A stretch of 11,629 bases of DNA. It comes from an uncultured Carnobacterium sp. GTDB lineage: Bacteria; Bacillota; Bacilli; Lactobacillales; Aerococcaceae. The notes below the pieces were generated by a model. That model ran no database searches, was not told where the DNA came from, and worked only from the letters and a program-made list of their open reading frames with translations. Where the stretch lies: assembly GCA_937923125.1 (NCBI GenBank), contig CALALK010000151.1:1-11629 (forward strand), written 5' to 3'. Made by a program: the position numbers and the translations under genes. Shown here one piece after another: positions 8,758-11,629 of the stretch (its first letter is position 1; the number at the start of each line of letters is the position of its first letter).

Positions 8758-8770
8758 TCTGAAACCTCCA
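8755..8770 (-). promoter_or_regulatory. Ribosome binding site and TTG start of clpX
   Basis: On the minus strand TGGAGGT (8764-8770) is followed by TTCAGA and the TTG at 8755-8757, leaving seven bases after GGAGG. No in-frame ATG lies nearby; the ATG three codons downstream (in AAGATGAAA) is out of frame. This decides the clpX start. Confidence 0.85.
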
Positions 8771-8809
8771 TTCTTTTCCTGATTTCTCAATTTAAGAGTA
8801 CCATAAGTC

Positions 8810-8838
8810 ACTATATTCAACAAGAAATGTTGTTTCAA
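8810..8838 (-). promoter_or_regulatory. Predicted sigma-A promoter for clpX
   Basis: On the minus strand -35 TTGAAA (8833-8838) and -10 TATAGT (8810-8815) are separated by exactly 17 bases. Transcription would start near 8803, giving a leader of about 45 bases. The -35 overlaps the T tract of the tig terminator, so the two units are tightly packed. No clear CtsR or CIRCE operator is visible. Confidence 0.65.
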
Positions 8839-8870
8839 AAAGCGCCGGTCTCTAGTGAAACCGGCGCCTT
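8837..8870 (-). terminator. Rho-independent terminator after tig
   Basis: The GC-rich arms 8842-8849 and 8860-8867 (GCGCCGGT with ACCGGCGC) pair perfectly over eight bases around a 10-base loop. Outer A-T and G-U pairs extend the stem to about 8839 and 8870. On the minus strand the stem ends in TTTTTG. It lies about 20 bases after the tig stop. Confidence 0.9.
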
Positions 8871-8889
8871 CCTATTTAATTTCATAAAA

Positions 8890-10170
8890 TTAAGCTTCTT
8901 TAGCAGAATCAGTAATTACAGCTAATGCTTTCTTCATTGAGATATCGTTTTTCAACATATCTACTGAAACAGCAGCACGAACTGCATCTTCTTCCATACC
9001 GTATTGAGCAGCTAATTCTTTCACTTCGTTAGCTACATCTTCATCAGTTGCTTCGATGCCTTCTTCTTTAACGATTTGTTCTAATACTAAGTTAGTCTTA
9101 GTACGAACGTCAGCGTCTTTTTCCATCATTTTGTGTAAATCAGCTTCTGTTGTACCAGTGATTTGGTAGTACATTTCAGGAGAGATTCCGTTACGACGCA
9201 TATCGTTTAAGTAGTGTTCCATTTGACGGTGAACTTCGTCGTGAACCATTTCGTGTGGTAATTCAACGATTTCAGCGTTTTCTACTGCTTTACGTAAAGC
9301 TTCATCTGCTACTGCTTCATCAGCAGCTGCTGCTTTAGCTTCTTCTAATTCTTTACGGAATTTTTCTTTTAATTCTGCTAATGTTTCAACTGAATCATCA
9401 ACATCTTTAGCGAATTCATCTGTTAATTCAGGTAATTCTTTAGTTTTTACTTCGTGAACTTTTACTTTGAATACTGCTTCTTGACCTTTTAAGTTTTCAG
9501 CATGGTATTCTTCTGGGAAAGTCACTTTCACTTCTACTTCATCGCCTTCTTTAGCGCCAACTAATTGGTCTTCAAAACCTGGGATGAAAGAACCTGAACC
9601 TAATTCTAATGAGTGGTTTTCACCTTTTCCGCCTTCAAAAGCTTCATCTCCTAAGAAACCTTCGAAGTCAATCACTACTGTGTCACCTAATTCAGCTGCA
9701 TCTTCTTTTACAACTAATTCAGCTGCACGAGCTTGTTCTTGTAATAGGCGATCTTCAACATCTTGTTCAGATACTGTACGATCTTGTTTTTCAACAGTTA
9801 AGCCTTTGTATTCACCTAATTTAACTTCAGGTTTAACAATTACTTCTGCTTTGATAACCCATGGTTTACCTTTTTCGATTGATTCGATATCGATTGTTGG
9901 TTGAGTTACTGGGAAAATACCAGTTTCTTCAACTGCGTTATCATATGCATCTGGTAAAAGGATGTTTAATGCATCTTGGTATAAAGCCTCTTCACCGTAC
10001 ATTTTTTCAAATACTTGACGGCTTACTTTACCTTTACGGAAACCAGGTACGTTCACGTTCTTTTTAACGCGGTTAAACGCTTGGTCTAAACCTTTTTTAA
10101 TATCTTCTTGTGAGATTTCAAATGTTAAAACAACTTTATTAGTTTCAACTTTTTCGAATTTTGCTGTCAT
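8890..10170 (-). CDS. tig: Trigger factor (ribosome-associated chaperone and prolyl isomerase)
   Basis: This 426-residue trigger factor meets nascent chains at the ribosome exit tunnel. The N-terminal ribosome-binding domain carries the signature GFRKGK with F44-R45-K46. The FKBP-type prolyl isomerase domain spans about 155-243, with [29 protein letters not shown] and [12 protein letters not shown]. The helical C-terminal chaperone domain fills the remainder to about 426. The ATG at 10168-10170 is chosen because GGAGG (10177-10181) lies six bases upstream and the protein then starts MTAKFEK. An ATG seven codons upstream would put the ribosome binding site inside the frame. The gene uses GAA, GCT and other preferred codons heavily, fitting high expression. 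It is transcribed toward clpX but has its own terminator. Confidence 0.97.
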   Translation of the reverse strand: MTAKFEKVETNKVVLTFEISQEDIKKGLDQAFNRVKKNVNVPGFRKGKVSRQVFEKMYGEEALYQDALNILLPDAYDNAVEETGIFPVTQPTIDIESIEKGKPWVIKAEVIVKPEVKLGEYKGLTVEKQDRTVSEQDVEDRLLQEQARAAELVVKEDAAELGDTVVIDFEGFLGDEAFEGGKGENHSLELGSGSFIPGFEDQLVGAKEGDEVEVKVTFPEEYHAENLKGQEAVFKVKVHEVKTKELPELTDEFAKDVDDSVETLAELKEKFRKELEEAKAAAADEAVADEALRKAVENAEIVELPHEMVHDEVHRQMEHYLNDMRRNGISPEMYYQITGTTEADLHKMMEKDADVRTKTNLVLEQIVKEEGIEATDEDVANEVKELAAQYGMEEDAVRAAVSVDMLKNDISMKKALAVITDSAKEA

Positions 10171-10192
10171 ATTATTCCTCCATAAATTCATT

Positions 10193-10211
10193 ATTCATCT
10201 AAAAGATGAAT
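10193..10211 (-). repeat. Inverted repeat (small hairpin) in the tig leader
   Basis: ATTCATCT and AGATGAAT form a perfect 8-base-pair stem with a three-base loop, 11 bases upstream of the tig ribosome binding site and inside the predicted leader. There is no T tract after it on either strand, so it is not a terminator. It could affect mRNA stability or translation. Confidence 0.6.
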
Positions 10212-10229
10212 GGATTTACATACTCATTT

Positions 10230-10258
10230 ATTTTACAATACTCTTCCTCTTTTGTAAA
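10230..10258 (-). promoter_or_regulatory. Predicted sigma-A promoter for tig
   Basis: On the minus strand -35 TTTACA (10253-10258, one mismatch from TTGACA) and -10 TAAAAT (10230-10235, one mismatch from TATAAT) are 17 bases apart. The transcript would start near 10223, giving a leader of about 53 bases. Confidence 0.68.
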
Positions 10259-10336
10259 ACATAATTGACTTAAACGACAGTAATTTAACAAGAATTTTGA
10301 ATAGAGATTAAGAAAAGGTAACAAAAGCAATAGTTT

Positions 10337-10365
10337 TTCTCATTTTTCGGCCAAAATGTTATAAT
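10337..10365 (+). promoter_or_regulatory. Predicted sigma-A promoter for recU-pbp1A
   Basis: A perfect extended -10, TGTTATAAT (TG at 10357-10358, hexamer 10360-10365), follows a weak -35 TTCTCA (10337-10342) by 17 bases. The predicted start near 10372 leaves a leader of only about 15 bases, just enough for the AGGAGGG ribosome binding site (10375-10381). It is divergent from the tig promoter about 80-100 bases away. Confidence 0.75.
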
Positions 10366-10386
10366 AGACGCCATAGGAGGGATAAA

Positions 10387-10971
10387 ATGATTCAATATCC
10401 AAAAGGACAAAAACAATTATCACGCGCTACACGATCTCAAACAATGGAAACAAATTACAGTAGTCGCGGTATGGGTTTAGAGAACATATTGAATCAAACC
10501 AATGAACTCTATCGCCTTCAAAAACGAGCGGTCATCCACAAGAAACCGACACCGATTCAAGTCGTTAAAGTAAACTACCCTGCAAGAAGCGCAGCGCAGA
10601 TTACGGAAGCCTATTTTCGTCAGGCGTCTACAACCGACTATAACGGTGTGTATAAAGGAAGATACATCGACTTTGAAGCAAAGGAAACGAAGAACAAAAC
10701 TTCTTTCCCACTAAAAAATATTCATACGCATCAACTAGAACATATGAAAGAGTGCTGTGAACAAGGCGGTATCGCTTTTGTTATTTTTTATTTTTCTAGT
10801 TTGAAAGAATATTACTTACTTGAATCCAAAATGATTGAACAATTCATTCACGATTCAAGCACGAAACGTCAATCTATTCCGTTGACCTATATCAAAAAAC
10901 ACGGTCAACCAATCGAGCTATCGCTGCAAATGACTCTAAATTATTTAGACGCAGTAGATGCTCTATTATAA
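10387..10971 (+). CDS. recU: Holliday junction resolvase RecU
   Basis: This 194-residue enzyme of the RecU family cleaves Holliday junctions in recombination and DNA repair in Firmicutes. It shares the family's SRGMGLENILNQTN segment (26-39), HKKPTP (51-56) and STTDYNGVYKGRYIDFEAKETKNKTSFP (81 onward). The restriction-nuclease-like active site is visible: D84, E97 and K99 in the DYNG and EAKE motifs. NIHTHQLEHM follows at about residues 114-123. Length fits the family (about 200). The ATG is set by AGGAGGG five bases upstream. The recU stop lies 13 bases before the penicillin-binding protein start; the same pairing (recU-ponA) is known in Bacillus subtilis and most related genomes, so the two are co-transcribed. 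Confidence 0.97.
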   Translation: MIQYPKGQKQLSRATRSQTMETNYSSRGMGLENILNQTNELYRLQKRAVIHKKPTPIQVVKVNYPARSAAQITEAYFRQASTTDYNGVYKGRYIDFEAKETKNKTSFPLKNIHTHQLEHMKECCEQGGIAFVIFYFSSLKEYYLLESKMIEQFIHDSSTKRQSIPLTYIKKHGQPIELSLQMTLNYLDAVDALL

Positions 10972-10984
10972 AGGAGGTCAATCT

Positions 10985-11629
10985 ATGACTGAAAACAATA
11001 CTGAACAAAGTCGTTCATCTCAGCATCGAAATTCAAGAAAGAAGCACCCAAGTTCTACTAATAAAAAGAAATTGTGGAAGAAAATTTTAATTGGTATAGC
11101 TGCTTTTGTGACTGTGGCTATTATTGCTATCGTTGCAATCTTCGCTTACTACGGTGCGACTGCTCCTACCATTCAAGCTAGTGATTTAGAAGGAGCTACT
11201 GAAACTAAAATCCTTGATAAAGATGGCGAACTGATTTATTCACTTGGTGGTGAAAAACGAGATATTATCACTAGTGAACAAGTCCCTCAATTACTGAAAG
11301 ATGCCATCACTTCAATCGAGGATAAACGTTTCTACTCTCATATGGGGATTGACCCAATCCGTATCGCTGGTTCATTCCTACGAAACGCAAAAGCTGGTCA
11401 AATCACTCAAGGTGGTAGTACGATTACTCAACAGTTAGTGAAATTAGCGGTATTCTCTACTAAAAAAGAAGACCAAACCTATAAACGTAAAATTCAAGAA
11501 ATTATGCTAGCACTTCAATTAGAGCGTAATTACTCTAAAGAACAAATTTTGACGTATTACTTGAATAAAGTCTATATGGCAAATAACGTCTATGGATTTG
11601 GTACAGCATCACATTACTACTTTAATAAA
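10985..11629 (+). CDS. pbp1A: Class A penicillin-binding protein 1A, 5' part
   Basis: These are the first 215 codons of a bifunctional peptidoglycan synthase; the gene runs off the window. A basic, hydrophilic cytoplasmic tail (1-33, rich in K, R, S, N) precedes one membrane anchor at about 34-56. The glycosyltransferase 51 domain then begins. Its motif 1 EDKRFYSHMGID contains the catalytic glutamate E112. Motif 2 GGSTITQQL, the RKIQEIMLALQLE segment and motif KEQILTYYLNKVYM follow in order. The transpeptidase domain with its SXXK, SXN and KTG motifs is outside the window, so class A is inferred from the glycosyltransferase domain and the recU linkage. The ATG has AAGGAGG (10971-10977) seven bases upstream. 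In Bacillus the partner is called ponA. Confidence 0.95.
   Translation, partial: MTENNTEQSRSSQHRNSRKKHPSSTNKKKLWKKILIGIAAFVTVAIIAIVAIFAYYGATAPTIQASDLEGATETKILDKDGELIYSLGGEKRDIITSEQVPQLLKDAITSIEDKRFYSHMGIDPIRIAGSFLRNAKAGQITQGGSTITQQLVKLAVFSTKKEDQTYKRKIQEIMLALQLERNYSKEQILTYYLNKVYMANNVYGFGTASHYYFNK

Noticed and set aside
8818..8832. A small dyad (CAACA, five bases, TGTTG) in the clpX promoter spacer, possibly an operator.
   Set aside because: Only five base pairs per arm, with mismatched flanks, and no match to CtsR or CIRCE-type heat-shock operators.
9584..9904. A 106-codon open frame opposite tig, and others opposite or within rnjA, rpoD, dnaG and the transporter.
   Set aside because: These lie entirely inside well-supported genes, have compositions expected of antisense or shifted frames, and lack ribosome binding sites and family features.
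10171..10191. An ATG start for tig seven codons upstream of the chosen ATG.
   Set aside because: It includes the GGAGG at 10177-10181 as codons, and trigger factors normally begin at the MTAKFEK-like residues.
10192..10336. The divergent tig/recU intergenic region was searched for a small RNA, riboswitch or extra gene.
   Set aside because: Apart from the predicted promoters and the tig leader hairpin I saw no structured element and no terminator that would end a small RNA.
1..11629. Search for an unusual mobile, defence or biosynthetic system.
   Set aside because: All genes belong to widespread housekeeping families with intact motifs, and no repeats, integrase, transposase or toxin-like genes are present.

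Overview
The window comes from a low-GC Gram-positive bacterium (Firmicutes/Bacillota), most likely a member of Lactobacillales. The evidence is AT-rich DNA, strong GGAGG-type ribosome binding sites, extended -10 promoters, and Firmicutes gene pairs: rpoY-rnjA, dnaG-rpoD, tig with clpX and engB, and recU-pbp1A. I cannot fix genus or species from this alone. All genes are core housekeeping genes. I see no phage, transposon, CRISPR, RNA gene or accessory island, and no stretch over 300 bases without a gene.

Layout. (1) Bases 2-280 (+) hold the 3' end of a HAD-family phosphatase. (2) Bases 355-2269 (+) hold rpoY (RNA polymerase epsilon) and rnjA (RNase J1), one base apart, ending in a strong terminator. 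(3) Bases 2426-5399 (-) hold dnaG and rpoD, the primase and principal sigma factor pair, transcribed toward rnjA and ended by their own terminator. (4) Bases 5558-7412 (-) hold a UMF1/Atg22-type MFS transporter whose 3' end overlaps the start of engB (ysxC). (5) Bases 7519-8757 (-) hold clpX, with a TTG start and its own promoter and terminator. (6) Bases 8890-10170 (-) hold tig (trigger factor), also with its own promoter and terminator. (7) From 10387 (+) run recU and the start of a class A penicillin-binding protein, divergent from tig; the window ends inside the latter.

The block between rnjA and recU joins replication priming and housekeeping transcription (dnaG-rpoD) to ribosome maturation (engB) and protein quality control (tig, clpX). 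The recU-pbp1A pair links recombination and chromosome segregation to wall synthesis. Several annotated starts need care: dnaG and tig start seven codons inside their longest open frames, and clpX most likely starts at a TTG 27 codons inside its frame.

I found no previously undescribed system. The observations most worth checking are architectural: an extended -10 promoter apparently embedded in the clpX terminator hairpin that could serve the transporter-engB pair; the UMF1 transporter lying between clpX and engB with an 11-base overlap; rnjA lacking a clear ribosome binding site directly after rpoY; and a small hairpin in the tig leader.
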